A stretch of DNA of 64,000 nt from Alkalibacillus aidingensis. GTDB taxonomy: Bacteria > Bacillota > Bacilli > Bacillales > Alkalibacillaceae. Positions 1 through 9,686 of the stretch are shown one piece after another. Made by a program: the position numbers and the translations under genes. The notes beneath the pieces were generated by a model. The model was not told where the DNA came from, made no database searches, and saw nothing but the letters and a program-made list of their open reading frames with translations. Location: the NCBI RefSeq assembly GCF_014595945.1, contig NZ_JABXWU010000001.1, positions 496,001-560,000 on the forward strand, written 5' to 3'. Within the stretch, counting starts at the first letter, position 1. Every line of letters begins with the position of its first letter.

Positions 1-1127
1 AAATCGTGCTCTTTATATCGCTCGGCCATTAGTTCATAATCATCAATACGTTCAGAACCACCAATGATCTCCCCGTAACCTTCTGGAGCAATTAAGTCAG
101 CGCAAAGAGCTACGTTTGGATTATCTGGGTCAGGCTTCATATAGAAGGCCTTGATTTCTACTGGAAAGTGAGTGATGAAAACCGGTTTGTCATACGCTTC
201 GGCAATCGCTGTTTCATGTGGTGCACCAAAGTCATCTCCCCAGTCAATATCATTAAACCCTTGATCTTTTAAGAACTGAATAGCATCATCATACGTAATT
301 CTCGGAAATGGTGCTTGTATATTTTCTAATTTAGAAGTGTCACGATCTAAAGTCTCTAATTCAATCTTACAATTTTTAAGTACAGATTGTACAACGAATG
401 CAACATACTCCTCTTGCATTTTTAAGCTGTCTTCATGATCCATAAATGCCATTTCAGGTTCAATCATCCAAAACTCAATTAAGTGTCTTCTGGTCTTAGA
501 CTTTTCGGCGCGAAAAGTAGGGCCGAATGAGAATACTCTTCCTAAAGCCATAGCAGCCGCTTCCATATATAATTGTCCACTCTGAGATAAATAAGCGTCC
601 TCATCAAAATATTTTGTATGGAATAATTCTGTTGTTCCTTCTGCTGAGGCACCAGTCAAGATCGGTGGATCGACTTTGACAAAACCTTCGTTATTAAAAA
701 ACTCATAAGTAGAACGGATAATTTCATTACGAACCTTCATAATCGCGTGTTGTTTTTTAGAGCGTAACCATAGATGACGATGGTCCATTAAAAATTCAGT
801 ACCATGCTCTTTAGGAGTAATTGGATAATCTTCTGCTTCTTGAATGACTTCTAGATCAGTTACTTGAAGCTCATAACCAAGAGGACTACGAGTATCTTCA
901 ACTACCGTCCCTGTAATATATAGAGATGATTCCTGTGTAATCGTTTTTGCTTGTTCAAACACCTCTTCAGAGACAGCTGATTTGGCTACAACCCCTTGGA
1001 TGAATCCAGTACCATCTCTCAGTTGTAAAAAGGCAATTTTCCCACTTGATCGTTTATTATGTAACCAGACACCAATAGTTACTGTTTCGTTTAGATGTTG
1101 GTTGACATTTGCAATAGTTGTTTTCAC
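1..1127 (-). CDS. asnS: Asparaginyl-tRNA synthetase (partial, 3' end outside window)
   Basis: Class II asparaginyl-tRNA synthetase, charging tRNA-Asn with asparagine in the cytoplasm. The reading frame is open from a GTG at 1127 to the window edge, giving about 375 residues. The N-terminal OB-fold anticodon-binding part (including the stretch [18 protein letters not shown]) is followed by the start of the class II catalytic core with [11 protein letters not shown] and the motif-2 region [20 protein letters not shown]. The GTG start is chosen because GGAGGAAG lies 4-5 bases upstream, overlapping the aspB stop, so the two genes are co-transcribed as in B. subtilis. The C-terminal ATP-binding motif 3 falls beyond the window. 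Confidence 0.95.
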   Translation of the reverse strand, partial: MKTTIANVNQHLNETVTIGVWLHNKRSSGKIAFLQLRDGTGFIQGVVAKSAVSEEVFEQAKTITQESSLYITGTVVEDTRSPLGYELQVTDLEVIQEAEDYPITPKEHGTEFLMDHRHLWLRSKKQHAIMKVRNEIIRSTYEFFNNEGFVKVDPPILTGASAEGTTELFHTKYFDEDAYLSQSGQLYMEAAAMALGRVFSFGPTFRAEKSKTRRHLIEFWMIEPEMAFMDHEDSLKMQEEYVAFVVQSVLKNCKIELETLDRDTSKLENIQAPFPRITYDDAIQFLKDQGFNDIDWGDDFGAPHETAIAEAYDKPVFITHFPVEIKAFYMKPDPDNPNVALCADLIAPEGYGEIIGGSERIDDYELMAERYKEHD

Positions 1128-1139
1128 TGATTCTTCCTC

Positions 1140-2324
1140 CTATCCACTATACTTTTCTACGAATCGTTTTAATCGTTTGGCCGCTTCCTCTAATTGATCT
1201 AGCGAAGTTGCATAGGACAAACGCACATTATCTTCAGCACCGAATCCTGAGCCAGGAACAATAGCTAATTTCTCCTCCTCAAGAAGTTGTTTAACCCATT
1301 CATCAGTTGAATCGAATGGGGAACGCTCAACGATGGTTTTCACGTTTGGAAAAAGATAAAATGCTCCATCTGGCTTAACGCATGATAGATTTGGAATCTC
1401 CAATATCCAATTATACAACTTATTAAGACGTTCTTCAAAAGCTACCTTCATTTGGTTAATCTCTTCTTCAGAATGTTGATAGGCAGCAATTGCTGCGTAT
1501 TGGGCAATGGATGTTGGATTTGACGTCGCATGTGAAGCTAAATTAGTCATGGCTTGGATAATAGATTCATGACCAGCCGCATAACCAATTCGCCACCCCG
1601 TCATTGAGTGTGACTTACTCACACCGTTAATAATAATCGTATGGTCCTTAAGTTCATCTGAAATAGCCGCAATGGATTGATGTTCCTTATCACCGTAAAT
1701 TAACTTTTCGTATATTTCATCAGATACAATGTAAAGGTTATGTTTAAGGGCTACCTCGCCTAAAGCTTCTAATTCATCTTTTGAGTAAAGCACTCCAGTT
1801 GGATTACTAGGTGAATTTAAGATCACAGCTTTAGTATATTCAGTAATAGACTCCTCTAACTGCTTAGGTGTTAATTTAAAACTGTTCTCCTCAGATGCAG
1901 TGACATAAACAGGTTGACCTTCAGCAAGTTTAATCTGCTCCGGATAACTAACCCAATATGGGATCGGAACAATAACCTCGTCTCCTCGATTTAATAAGAC
2001 TTGAAACAACGTATAGAGCGCATGTTTTGCTCCGGTAGTTACAATAATTTCGTTTGCCTGGTATTTTAAACCTTGGTCACGTGTAAATTTATCTATAATC
2101 GCTTGTTTTAATTCTGGTAAACCACCTGAAGCAGTATATTTCGTTTTACCCTCATCCATCGCAGCCTTTGCTGCATCTATAATATAAGAAGGTGTATTAA
2201 AATCTGGCTCACCTGCACCAAGTCCAATAACATCGTGACCTTCTTCCTTTAACGCTTTGGCCTTAGATGTGATTGCCAAAGTACTTGAAGGAGTTAATGA
2301 TTGTACACGATCAGCTAATTCCAT
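1140..2324 (-). CDS. aspB: Aspartate aminotransferase (class I)
   Basis: PLP-dependent class I aminotransferase interconverting aspartate/2-oxoglutarate and oxaloacetate/glutamate. About 394 residues, the family's usual length. Visible are the N-terminal GLGAGEPDF motif, the NPSNPTG substrate/PLP loop, SDEIYEKLIY and the Schiff-base lysine in VSKSHSMTGWRIGY at about residue 234. The start is the ATG at 2324 (MELADRVQSL), not an upstream in-frame GTG at 2333, because the GTG overlaps the AGGAG ribosome site that sits 8 bases before the ATG. It lies 12 bases before asnS and 15 bases after ypmB, the conserved ypmB-aspB-asnS order. Aspartate feeding Asn-tRNA synthesis is a plausible but unproven link. 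Confidence 0.95.
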   Translation of the reverse strand: MELADRVQSLTPSSTLAITSKAKALKEEGHDVIGLGAGEPDFNTPSYIIDAAKAAMDEGKTKYTASGGLPELKQAIIDKFTRDQGLKYQANEIIVTTGAKHALYTLFQVLLNRGDEVIVPIPYWVSYPEQIKLAEGQPVYVTASEENSFKLTPKQLEESITEYTKAVILNSPSNPTGVLYSKDELEALGEVALKHNLYIVSDEIYEKLIYGDKEHQSIAAISDELKDHTIIINGVSKSHSMTGWRIGYAAGHESIIQAMTNLASHATSNPTSIAQYAAIAAYQHSEEEINQMKVAFEERLNKLYNWILEIPNLSCVKPDGAFYLFPNVKTIVERSPFDSTDEWVKQLLEEEKLAIVPGSGFGAEDNVRLSYATSLDQLEEAAKRLKRFVEKYSG

Positions 2325-2339
2325 ATGTATCACTCCTAA

Positions 2340-2867
2340 TTAGTTTTTGCGAAATGAAATTGAATCATATAAGTCACCATCTGAAAAGAAGTATGTTTGA
2401 AAATACATCCGGTTTGCATCTTCATATATAATTTCCCAGATATATTCGTCATTGACAACTCCCGGTACGATACTCATTAGCTGGCAATCATCACAATCTT
2501 CTTCCCAAATAGTAAGCATGTCATCTTTTGATAATCCATCCTCTGTATTAATCCACTTTAGATCATCTTCTGTTAGGTCATCCTTCTGGGGAACAAATAC
2601 ATAGTAAGATTCATGATCCTGTTGACCATAAACGACTGTATAAGGCCCATCACCATTATATACATAAGTTTCTTTAATTGTCTCAATTGGTGAATGCTCC
2701 GTGGCTATTGTAGCATAAGATGCTTGTTTTGCCTTAAGCTCACTTTGAATTGTATTATAAAAGTAAGAAAAAACCACTAAGCCTACAATTAACAGGACTG
2801 CTAATATACCAGACGAGATAAGCAGAACTCTTCGTTTAAGCGACTGATTTTGTGCCAATATATTCAT
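2340..2867 (-). CDS. ypmB: YpmB-like membrane-anchored protein (DUF5590/PepSY-like)
   Basis: Homologue of B. subtilis YpmB, recognised by position and by the pattern YTVVYGQQDHESYYVFVP and a closing WEIIYEDANRMYFQTYFF region. About 175 residues: a short cytoplasmic N-terminus, one membrane segment near residues 13-35, then an extracytoplasmic domain with two PepSY-like halves. Function unknown. The ATG at 2867 is preferred over an in-frame TTG at 2879 because the GGGGAAAAGG tract lies between them. Unusual detail: a C-x2-C pair (EDCDDCQLM) in the external domain, which I do not recall in B. subtilis YpmB. Confidence 0.85.
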   Translation of the reverse strand: MNILAQNQSLKRRVLLISSGILAVLLIVGLVVFSYFYNTIQSELKAKQASYATIATEHSPIETIKETYVYNGDGPYTVVYGQQDHESYYVFVPQKDDLTEDDLKWINTEDGLSKDDMLTIWEEDCDDCQLMSIVPGVVNDEYIWEIIYEDANRMYFQTYFFSDGDLYDSISFRKN

Positions 2868-3004
2868 CCTTTTCCCCAAATACTAAAACCATTAATCCAC
2901 CCTCTATATTATAACAACTTTTAACACAAATTTAGACATTTTTAAAAAAAAGCTAAAAAAGAGTAGTTCGATTAAAGTTCTTATTGACACAAAATCGTCA
3001 CCAT

Positions 3005-3769
3005 TTATTTATGCTGGTTTAACTTTTCTAAGTAAACATCATAATCGTTTTCAAAAATGGAAATATGAATCGCTATAAAACGTTTTAAAAAATACGTGTC
3101 GACCCATGCTTCTTGAAATAGGTCATGTAAATGCTTATTTCTTTGAGGGTCTTTTTTCTCATTAATAATGGCAATCTCAGGATCTAATTCAATGACCTCT
3201 TCACCAAGCATATGATCATCCTTAATATACGAAGGAATATAAATCAATTCTGCTTGACGGGCTGCATGTTTTTCAGGGTTCATGTAAGATTCATACCAGT
3301 AAACAGTAAAGGAATCATTAGAAATCATGACACTGCCTTTTTTACTGTCATTTTCGCTTATATACTGAAGGTAAAAGTCATTACTTAATGCAATCGTTTC
3401 TTGTTTATTTAATGAAAATATGCGTGTATCTTTAGGTTCATCACATGATTGAAAGTCGGTATGTGGTACATAAACACTTTCAATTTCGTGATCTTCTAAC
3501 AAAGCCTTAAGGTTTCCACAATTTTCTGGTCTAAAAGCAGTTATTAATATTCCTTTAATCTCCTTTTCTGGCCATTGGTTAATCATCTCCTTAACACTTG
3601 GTAAACTTCCCCCATTCCCAGTATTAATTAAGAACATTTCTTCTTCATTTAAATGTAATAGAGCTATATCTCCAGAATCAATGGGCGTAAAGATCAATTC
3701 ACGTTCAGATGCCGTTTGAATTGTTGTATTTGTAAATAACAGTCCAATTAATAAGAGCTTCAACCACAT
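3005..3769 (-). CDS. Secreted/anchored ComEC-type metallo-beta-lactamase-fold protein with lost metal site
   Basis: 254 residues with an N-terminal hydrophobic segment (residues 1-20), probably a signal peptide or anchor. The following order of motifs resembles the ComEC-type metallo-beta-lactamase fold: a xIDSGDIALL strand at about 30-38 (family: DVGQGDS), FLINTGNGGS at 46-55 (family: IDTG), then TAFRPENCGNL at 77-87. In active members this last stretch reads THxHxDHxGG; here A78, R80, E82 and N83 stand where the His/Asp metal ligands belong. The protein is therefore probably not a metal hydrolase and may act as a binding or scaffolding protein. It occupies the place of ypmA between ypmB and dinG. 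Fold assignment is by motif reading only. Confidence 0.6.
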   Translation of the reverse strand: MWLKLLLIGLLFTNTTIQTASERELIFTPIDSGDIALLHLNEEEMFLINTGNGGSLPSVKEMINQWPEKEIKGILITAFRPENCGNLKALLEDHEIESVYVPHTDFQSCDEPKDTRIFSLNKQETIALSNDFYLQYISENDSKKGSVMISNDSFTVYWYESYMNPEKHAARQAELIYIPSYIKDDHMLGEEVIELDPEIAIINEKKDPQRNKHLHDLFQEAWVDTYFLKRFIAIHISIFENDYDVYLEKLNQHK

Positions 3770-3826
3770 TTAACCCAACACCTATCTCTTTTTTTGATGT
3801 TTGCTATTGGATAGGTTTTGTTAAAA

Positions 3827-6499
3827 TTAATCGTAATATGATACCCATTTTTTTGCACGTTTAAATAGCTTATCTTGCTCATCGTATATAACAGGGACAT
3901 CAGGCAACGATTCTAAAAACTTTTTACCGTAATTTTTCTTTTTAATCCGTTGATCTAAAATAATAAACATTCCTCGGTCATGTTCGTTTCGGATAATACG
4001 ACCAAACGCTTGCCTAAACCGTTGTATAGCGATTGGTAAAGCCAGGTCTTCAAATACATTATGGTCCACATCTAAGAGCTTACTTCTTGCTTGTATAAAA
4101 GGGTGATTAGGTGTTTCAAAAGGAAGCCTTACCATACAAACAACTTTAAATGGTTCGTCTTTAAGGTCTAAACCTTCCCAAAATGAATTGGTTCCAAGTA
4201 AAATAGCATGGTCTTCACTTTCATACATCTTCTTTAACTTGTCACGACTCCCGGTAGTAACACCTTGCCCTATGATTGTGTAACCATCAAGTGATTTCAG
4301 CAATTTTAAATGTTTATAAACCAGCTTTAACATTTCATATGAGGTAAAAAGAACCAATACCTTCCCGTGAACAGACGTAATAAACTTAGTTAGGAAGTCA
4401 GCAACATAAGTCGTATAAGTGCTCTGCTTAGTTTTTGAGACATCCGGTATATTATTAGGAATTAATATTCTTGTTTGTTCCTCATAATTAAATGGTGATT
4501 TGAACACCATACAAGGTGTATTTGCTTTTAAACCCGTTCGTTCGAGAAATGATTGAAACGATTGATTGGTTTGAAGGGTCGAACTAATAAACACATATGA
4601 ATCAGCTTGAGTTAAGATCTGCCTATTAATTTCCTCCGCCATCGTCACTGGCTCTAAATGAAGAGTGGCAGCATTTTTAGCACCAAGCTGGTCAATCTCT
4701 ATCCATCGAGCATCGGTGTTTGTTTTATCAAAGTATCTTTGAAATGCTTTAATCATTTCTGATAAATGTTGAGTTGCATAATCCATAATTAATACAGACC
4801 TTGTATCTGTATCTTTAGATGCCTTTATTTTCTCCAACAGACGTTCAATCGTCATTAAAAAGTTGTTTAACTGGACACGAATATTGCCATCCATCAACAA
4901 ATCTAGATAGTAATCATCGATTGTTAATTGCACCTTACCCGTATCAGAAAGCAAATCATCCTGACCATGCAGGAAATGAACCGCTTGATAAATTGACCTG
5001 AAAAAGGCATCAGCATAGTACTTTGCCTGATCAATAAGCTCATCATTAAAAACTTTTTGAATATCCTGTAATAAATGAACAGTGAAAACATAGCTTAACT
5101 CCTTAGATGCCTGAGTACGTGCTATATTTTCAAATTGGTGAGCCTCATCAATAATGGCATAATCGTAATTAGGAATTCTATTTTGTTTATGCAATAAATC
5201 ATTAAGTAAAAATGCATGATTAACCACAATTAGTTGAGAATTTTTAGCTTGATTTAAAGCTTGTTGAAAAAATGACCCAGAATCATTAAATCGAGCTCCC
5301 TCACAATTAATGTACTTCCATAATGCCAACCCATTAGATGGTAACTGCAACTCGTCAATATCTCCCGTTTTGGTCTCGGTTAACCACACTAATATAATTG
5401 CCAATGACAAGATAAAGTCGTAGTTATCATAATCCTCATAGTGGTCGAGCCAAGCCTGTAACCTACCTGTATCAAGATAATGATCAGGGCTTTTTAGAAG
5501 TGTCACTTGTGCACGTTTATTTAAGTGGTTGTGAAATAAATCATGAGCTTCACTGACGATCTGACTTTGCAACTGAATCGTACTTGTACTAATCACTATC
5601 TTTTGGTCATTGTTTCGAGTCTTAAACCAGGCGGGTAATAAATAAGCGGTCGTTTTTCCTAAGCCGGCTCCTGCTTCGATAACTGTATGTTGTTGTTGAT
5701 CAAAAGCATCTAATACTGTATGTGCCATCTGTTGCTGTTCGCCTCGATTACGGTAATGCTTATGATGAAAAACGTCATTCAACAGCGTTTGAAAGCTTCC
5801 ATCACCAGCAGGAAGTTCCTTATGAGAACTCTCTTGTCGGCTAATTGCTAAACCATTACTCATTTGATATAGATCCTCTTGATCGTACTGATTTCGTTTA
5901 GTTTCTAGGATCTGGTCAAACAATTCGTCAAGTTCACTATTAAGCTGTTCGATAAAAGGTCTTAGTTTCTTTAAAGTGACATATGGTAGGGTTTTAATTT
6001 TCTCTTGCATCTTTTGCCATAGTACCGCTGTAACAAAAGCATCTGATAATGCTCGATGGGGTGAGAAGTGTTCAATACCTAAATAGCTCGTAATATCAGA
6101 TAATTTATACCCCTGCGCTTTTGGATACATGATTCTCGATAGTTCTACTGTATCTATGGTTGGACAGGCTAGTGGCTCATATCCTGCATGTTCTAATGAA
6201 GAGCTTAAAAATTCATAATCAAATTGAACATGGTGAGCAATAAAATAGCTATTCTCAAAAAAAGGAATAATATCGGGGATAACCTCCTCAAAATATGGCG
6301 CGTCTTTCACATCATCTTCTTGAATACCTGTTAAATGTGAAATAAATGACGGAATTTTAGATTTTGGTTTTACCTTTGTTGTATACTCATCGACTATTTC
6401 ATTACCTTCAAGTAACACGATACCGATTTCAATAATTTCATCACCGTGCTTAACTGCGTGTCCTGTCGTTTCTAGGTCTACTACTACAAAACGCTCCAT
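3827..6499 (-). CDS. dinG: DinG-family 3'-5' exonuclease/helicase-like protein
   Basis: About 890 residues, close to the Bacillus/Staphylococcus DinG length. The N-terminal DEDDh exonuclease has VVVDLETTGH (Exo I), an internal FIAHHVQFDYEFL (Exo II) and HRALSDAFVT (Exo III). It is followed by an XPD/DinG-like superfamily 2 helicase domain with Walker A EAGAGLGKTTAYL near residue 284, DEAHQFE (motif II) and QAFGRIIRN (motif VI). No FeS-cluster cysteine set is apparent. Firmicute DinG proteins of this architecture are described as nucleases rather than active helicases. The start is the ATG at 6499, preceded by GAAAGGGGGACC; an in-frame GTG at 6520 overlaps that ribosome site. Confidence 0.93.
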   Translation of the reverse strand: MERFVVVDLETTGHAVKHGDEIIEIGIVLLEGNEIVDEYTTKVKPKSKIPSFISHLTGIQEDDVKDAPYFEEVIPDIIPFFENSYFIAHHVQFDYEFLSSSLEHAGYEPLACPTIDTVELSRIMYPKAQGYKLSDITSYLGIEHFSPHRALSDAFVTAVLWQKMQEKIKTLPYVTLKKLRPFIEQLNSELDELFDQILETKRNQYDQEDLYQMSNGLAISRQESSHKELPAGDGSFQTLLNDVFHHKHYRNRGEQQQMAHTVLDAFDQQQHTVIEAGAGLGKTTAYLLPAWFKTRNNDQKIVISTSTIQLQSQIVSEAHDLFHNHLNKRAQVTLLKSPDHYLDTGRLQAWLDHYEDYDNYDFILSLAIILVWLTETKTGDIDELQLPSNGLALWKYINCEGARFNDSGSFFQQALNQAKNSQLIVVNHAFLLNDLLHKQNRIPNYDYAIIDEAHQFENIARTQASKELSYVFTVHLLQDIQKVFNDELIDQAKYYADAFFRSIYQAVHFLHGQDDLLSDTGKVQLTIDDYYLDLLMDGNIRVQLNNFLMTIERLLEKIKASKDTDTRSVLIMDYATQHLSEMIKAFQRYFDKTNTDARWIEIDQLGAKNAATLHLEPVTMAEEINRQILTQADSYVFISSTLQTNQSFQSFLERTGLKANTPCMVFKSPFNYEEQTRILIPNNIPDVSKTKQSTYTTYVADFLTKFITSVHGKVLVLFTSYEMLKLVYKHLKLLKSLDGYTIIGQGVTTGSRDKLKKMYESEDHAILLGTNSFWEGLDLKDEPFKVVCMVRLPFETPNHPFIQARSKLLDVDHNVFEDLALPIAIQRFRQAFGRIIRNEHDRGMFIILDQRIKKKNYGKKFLESLPDVPVIYDEQDKLFKRAKKWVSYYD

Positions 6500-6583
6500 A
6501 TGATCTGGTCCCCCTTTCACCCTAAGTAATTATGTAATAGATAGTCTAATTATTATCAGTTAGTCGATAACAATAAATTAAAA

Positions 6584-6606
6584 TAACTCCCTAACCGAGG
6601 GAGTTA
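6584..6606 (-). terminator. Rho-independent terminator after panD
   Basis: Perfect 9-bp stem TAACTCCCT/AGGGAGTTA with a 5-base loop. On the minus strand it is followed by an ATTTTAATTT tract. The stem includes the panD stop codon (6604-6606), so it closes the pan-bir-cca-bsh-mgs-dap transcript. Confidence 0.8.
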
Positions 6607-6987
6607 TAAAACAGTTAGAGGGGTTTCTTCCACGATTATATCCCCAATTTGATTATTTTCTTCCATGATTGCAATTTTCGGATGATGACTTGCCAATTCA
6701 TCTTGTGATAGAGTCAAATAAGAGATGATAATTACTGTATCACCTTTTTGTACTCTTCTTGCTGCAGCACCATTTAAACAAATAATGCCACTATGTCGTT
6801 CACCCGCAATCACATATGTTTCAAATCGCTCCCCATTATTATTATTGACAATTTGTACTTTCTCATGAGGGAGAATTCCGACTTGTTCCAATATATGCGC
6901 ATCAATAGTAATGCTACCAATATAATTCAAGTTTGCTTCAGTGACTGTCGCTCTGTGAATCTTACTATTTAACATCGTGCGATACAT
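6604..6987 (-). CDS. panD: Aspartate 1-decarboxylase (pyruvoyl-dependent)
   Basis: Makes beta-alanine from aspartate for pantothenate synthesis. 127 residues, exactly the family length. The proenzyme self-cleaves at Gly24-Ser25, visible here as YIGSITID with serine at position 25, to form the pyruvoyl group. Other conserved positions are Lys9, the TYVI strand and the [16 protein letters not shown] segment (Asn72-type loop). The ATG at 6987 is preceded by AGGAGTG. It begins one base after the panC stop (TAACATG), so translation is probably coupled. Upstream in-frame residues are not part of the gene. Confidence 0.96.
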   Translation of the reverse strand: MYRTMLNSKIHRATVTEANLNYIGSITIDAHILEQVGILPHEKVQIVNNNNGERFETYVIAGERHSGIICLNGAAARRVQKGDTVIIISYLTLSQDELASHHPKIAIMEENNQIGDIIVEETPLTVL

Positions 6988-6988
6988 G

Positions 6989-7864
6989 TTATTCACTCCT
7001 GTATTTGATGTCCCCTGATGATGACAAGATAACATTATCTATCAATCGTGCGTCTTGATATTTTACAGCTATCGCAATAATTATATCATTATTTCCATGA
7101 ATGTCATCTTCTAAATCGGGATACGATAGACAATCAACATAATCGATCTTTCCTGAAATGTGTTGTTTTAAGTAAGTTTTTACCTGATCGATCACTCGAC
7201 TTCTTGTCCATGAATCAGTCTTTTGAATATAGCTTGCACCCACCAATAATGCTTGGTAAAGGTAAGGGGATTCTTTACGTTCATTCTCTTTTAAATTAAC
7301 ATTACGACTACTCATTGCCAACCCATCAGGTTCGCGAACGGTTGGAACAGGTACTAATTTAAGATCAAAATTCAAATCTGTGATGAGGGCATCGACGACG
7401 GCTACTTGTTGAGCATCTTTAATTCCAAAATAGACTTGGTCAGGGCCGATAATATGAAACAGTTTAGTTAAAACAACTAATACACCTTCAAAGTGCCCTG
7501 GTCGGGTTGCACCACACAACACATCTCCACGTCTAATTAAGCTCATCTCAATGGATAATGGGGAAGGATACATCTCTTCCTGGCTGGGATAAAAGATATA
7601 ATCAACTTGTTCGTTGGCTAATAGCTGCTCATCACGAGCGAAGTCTCTAGGGTAACCTTCTAAATCACTAGTTTGGTTAAATTGCAATGGATTAACAAAT
7701 ATACTTACGACAACCAAATCATTCTGTTTTCTAGCTTCTTTTACTAAACGTAAATGACCTTCGTGCAAATAACCCATGGTTGGAACAAAGCCGATTGTCA
7801 TACCTTTCTTATGTAAATGCTTCTGAACGTCCTTCATCTCATTAACCGTTTTAATCGTTCTCAT
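6989..7864 (-). CDS. panC: Pantothenate synthetase (pantoate-beta-alanine ligase)
   Basis: Condenses pantoate with beta-alanine using ATP. 291 residues. Nucleotidyl-transferase HIGH-like motif in [25 protein letters not shown], the [15 protein letters not shown] segment, GIKDAQQ, and the KMSKS-like [10 protein letters not shown] are all present. A GGAGG ribosome site stands before the ATG. Its start overlaps the panB 3' end by 14 bases, and panD starts one base past its stop. The three genes supply pantothenate for coenzyme A. Confidence 0.96.
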   Translation of the reverse strand: MRTIKTVNEMKDVQKHLHKKGMTIGFVPTMGYLHEGHLRLVKEARKQNDLVVVSIFVNPLQFNQTSDLEGYPRDFARDEQLLANEQVDYIFYPSQEEMYPSPLSIEMSLIRRGDVLCGATRPGHFEGVLVVLTKLFHIIGPDQVYFGIKDAQQVAVVDALITDLNFDLKLVPVPTVREPDGLAMSSRNVNLKENERKESPYLYQALLVGASYIQKTDSWTRSRVIDQVKTYLKQHISGKIDYVDCLSYPDLEDDIHGNNDIIIAIAVKYQDARLIDNVILSSSGDIKYRSE

Positions 7865-8696
7865 GGGATCCTCCGTACAACCCTTTTAATACGTCTTCAT
7901 TCAACGAGTAGATATGTTCCTCCTGTGGGAACTTTTCCTCTTTGACATCTTTAATATAGTTTGATATACCATCAACTGCTAGATGATTAACATCTCCATA
8001 TGGCTTGACGAATTTAGCTAGACGATCAACTCCGTATTGCAGTAAATCGTGATACACTAAAACTTGACCATCACAGTGAGCTCCTGCACCAATTCCGATG
8101 GTTGGTATAGAAATAGAACTTGTAATGTATTCTGCTAAAGTAGATGGTACACATTCCAAGACTAGCGCAACAGCTCCTGCTTGCTCAACCGCTTTTGCAT
8201 CGGTTAAGAGCTTATTAGCCTCTTCCTCAGACTTACCTTGAACACGGTAACCCCCGAGAACATTAAATGTTTGTGGTGTTAAACCAATATGGGCTACAAC
8301 AGGAATACCTGATTGAGTCAACGATTGAATTTGATCAGAAACCTCGGCGCCGCCCTCTAATTTAAGGGCAGATGGTTGAATTTCTTGGAACATCCTTTTA
8401 GCATTAAGAAGTGTATTTTCCATAGAAGCATGAAAAGACATAAATGGCATATCTACAACCGTAAATGTGTTAGGTGCTCCTCTTCTAACCGCTTTACCGT
8501 GGTGAATCATATCATCTACAGTGACTGGAATCGTCGAATCGTAACCTAAAACAACCATACCTAATGAATCTCCTACTAGGATGAGGTCGACACCAGCTTC
8601 CTCACACACTTTTGCAGATGGATAATCATAGGCCGTGATCATCGCCAACTTCTCACCATTCATTTTTTTCTTACTTAACATCCTTGTCGTCTTCAC
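7851..8696 (-). CDS. panB: 3-methyl-2-oxobutanoate hydroxymethyltransferase
   Basis: First committed enzyme of pantothenate synthesis, transferring a hydroxymethyl group from methylene-tetrahydrofolate to ketoisovalerate. About 281 residues. Conserved segments: [47 protein letters not shown], and [18 protein letters not shown]. Two in-frame GTG starts exist (8705 and 8696). The second (VKTTRML) is preferred because it lies 8 bases from the GGTGGGG site and matches the usual N-terminus. It lies 15 bases after birA and overlaps panC. Confidence 0.95.
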   Translation of the reverse strand: MKTTRMLSKKKMNGEKLAMITAYDYPSAKVCEEAGVDLILVGDSLGMVVLGYDSTIPVTVDDMIHHGKAVRRGAPNTFTVVDMPFMSFHASMENTLLNAKRMFQEIQPSALKLEGGAEVSDQIQSLTQSGIPVVAHIGLTPQTFNVLGGYRVQGKSEEEANKLLTDAKAVEQAGAVALVLECVPSTLAEYITSSISIPTIGIGAGAHCDGQVLVYHDLLQYGVDRLAKFVKPYGDVNHLAVDGISNYIKDVKEEKFPQEEHIYSLNEDVLKGLYGGSHEND

Positions 8697-8711
8697 TTTA
8701 ATCACCCCACC

Positions 8712-9686
8712 TTATGACCATAAAATTTCAGCAGAATACAACAGGTGTTCATTACCTTGTTGATCGATGACTTTTAATGCACCATCCTCATGAATACCGA
8801 CTAGTTTTGCTGGCCATTCCCCTTGTGCTCTAACATTAATCCATTCACCAAGTTTATAGGCATACCCTTCCCATTCCGATTTAATCGAAAGAAACCCTTG
8901 CTCGATAAATCGCTCATAAAGCTGTTCAAAACTTAAGGCAACTTGCTGAAACAGTTCATTTAAATTATGAATTGTTCCTGTTTCAAGGTGTAACGAAGTG
9001 GCTTGTTGTTTAATTGACTGATCGAAATCATCTAATCCATGGTTAACATTTAAACCAATTCCTAAAACAATATAGTCAATTTGGTCTTGCTCAGCTTGCA
9101 TCTCTGTCAAAATACCAGCTAGTTTCCGATCGTTGATAAACAAATCATTCGGCCACTTAATTTTAATGTCAATGCCTAATTGTTTCATGACATCAGCTAC
9201 AGCTACGGCTGCAACTAATGTAATCTGTGTAGCATTTTTGGGTTCTAACTCATGTGGACGTAGAATCATGCTAAGCCATAAACCTAGACCACTTTTTGAA
9301 TCCCAATACCTTTTCATTCTTCCTTTTCCATTAGTTTGTTCGTTTGCAAGAACGATCGTCCCGTGACTAGCTCCTGCTCTTGCTAACTCATGTGCGACCA
9401 TCTGTGTGGATTGAACCGATTGATGAAATGAAATTCTAGAACCAAGCCAGTCAGTTTTTAACCCCCACCTTAATGCATCCTCAGATAAAGCATTCGGTAC
9501 ATTGATAATTCGGTAGCCTTTATTGGTTACAGCTTCTATTTCATAGCCACTCTTTTTAAGTTCGTTCATATGCTTCCAGATAGCAGAGCGAGAAATATTT
9601 AACTGTTCGGATAAAAACTGTCCAGAAACATAATCACTTTGATGAGAGAATAGTAATTCAATTAGCTGTTTTCTTGTTCCTTCCAT
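8712..9686 (-). CDS. birA: Biotin-protein ligase / biotin operon repressor
   Basis: Bifunctional BirA of 324 residues. The N-terminal winged helix-turn-helix (SGQFLSEQLNISRSAIWKHMNELKKSGY, read in parts) binds biotin operators. The catalytic core follows, with TNGKGRMKRYW (biotinyl-AMP loop), GLWLSMIL, IKWPNDLF and the LGIGLNVNH segment, ending in a small SH3-like C-terminal domain. The ATG is preceded by AGGTGAAG and lies inside the cca 3' end (25-base overlap), the same arrangement as in B. subtilis. Acts in the cytoplasm, biotinylating acetyl-CoA and pyruvate carboxylases. Confidence 0.95.
   Translation of the reverse strand: MEGTRKQLIELLFSHQSDYVSGQFLSEQLNISRSAIWKHMNELKKSGYEIEAVTNKGYRIINVPNALSEDALRWGLKTDWLGSRISFHQSVQSTQMVAHELARAGASHGTIVLANEQTNGKGRMKRYWDSKSGLGLWLSMILRPHELEPKNATQITLVAAVAVADVMKQLGIDIKIKWPNDLFINDRKLAGILTEMQAEQDQIDYIVLGIGLNVNHGLDDFDQSIKQQATSLHLETGTIHNLNELFQQVALSFEQLYERFIEQGFLSIKSEWEGYAYKLGEWINVRAQGEWPAKLVGIHEDGALKVIDQQGNEHLLYSAEILWS

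Noticed and set aside
1128-1139. T-box or other amino-acid leader before asnS
   Set aside because: Only 12 bases separate aspB and asnS, and the gap upstream of ypmB shows no T-box sequence or terminator pair.
3770-3826. Search for ypmA between dinG and the next gene
   Set aside because: The 57-base gap is too small for ypmA and holds no start with a ribosome site.
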